Shown: one piece after another, positions 26,826 to 26,896 of the stretch
How the letters are laid out: the number at the start of each line of letters is the position of its first letter
How positions within the stretch are numbered: the stretch's first letter is position 1
Assembly: GCA_026770585.1 (NCBI GenBank)
Contig: MU646312.1
Span: 817,124 to 844,019 of the forward strand
From: Baffinella frigidus
Lineage: Eukaryota; Cryptophyceae; Cryptomonadales; Baffinellaceae
Length of the DNA stretch: 26,896 nt
Direction: 5' to 3'
Made by a program: the position numbers and the translations under genes
The notes under the pieces: generated by a model
Seen by the model: only the letters and a program-made list of their open reading frames with translations
Told to the model about the DNA's origin: nothing
Databases searched by the model: none

Positions 26826-26896
26826 CTGTGTTTAGGGTTTAGGGTTTGGGGTTTGGGGTTTGGGGTTTGGGGTTTGGGGTTTAGGGTTTAGGGTTT
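26826..26896 (+). repeat. Heptad tract at window edge
   Basis: TTTAGGG and TTTGGGG units upstream of exon 1; the intron continues outside the window. Confidence 0.88.

Overview
This is eukaryotic nuclear DNA with no sign of a bacterium, plasmid or organelle. Short exons with GT...AG borders lie between tracts of degenerate TTTAGGG-type heptads, the telomere unit of plants, most green algae and several other algal lineages. Dinucleotide microsatellites and small foldback transposons are common. The best guess is a repeat-rich unicellular alga, perhaps a prasinophyte-type green alga. The lineage is an inference and I cannot test it here.

The window is best explained by one very large gene on the minus strand. 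I could link 36 exons, from 26825 down to 2382. Their phases agree at every junction, and together they give 2,664 nt, or 888 codons, with no stop in the chosen frame. Neither end of the gene is in the window. The protein has an N-terminal leucine-rich-repeat (LRR) domain (exons 1-10), a bridging exon with an LRR-like segment (11), a central charged and helical region of unknown family (12-20), an acidic Ser/Asp/Gly-rich linker (first part of 21), and a second LRR domain (end of 21 to 36). Most LRR exons carry about one repeat. Exons 2 and 3 contain the signature N-P...S-P-P-K-E-V...K-G-S...A-V-L-x-Y-L-R, which resembles the cap segment inside LRRC40-type proteins.

Layout, right to left (the direction of transcription): 26.8-21.9 kb first LRR domain; 21.5-14.2 kb bridging exon and central region; 13.2-2.4 kb acidic linker and second LRR domain; 2.4-0 kb last intron in view, with broken fragments of one more LRR exon near 400, 220 and 130. 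Introns are 100-2,000 bp. They are filled with heptad tracts (G-rich on plus, so C-rich in the transcript), ten arrays of a 20-bp repeat (TGCCAACTGACGCCCTATCC), at least five foldback/MITE families, and many partial copies of the neighbouring exon.

The most unusual property is this duplication. About three quarters of the exons have one or more partial or damaged copies beside them. Seven of the ten 20-bp arrays sit between two copies of the same exon segment, and an eighth sits among copies of exon 18. One copy (21778-21858) reads straight across a position where the main gene has an intron. Whether this is decay, an intron-gain mechanism, or a reservoir of LRR cassettes cannot be decided from sequence alone.

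The long plus-strand ORFs of the FGVWGLG type and the minus-strand NPKPQT type are translations of heptads and are not genes. I saw no tRNA, rRNA or CRISPR array. A 10-base N gap lies at 10407-10416.
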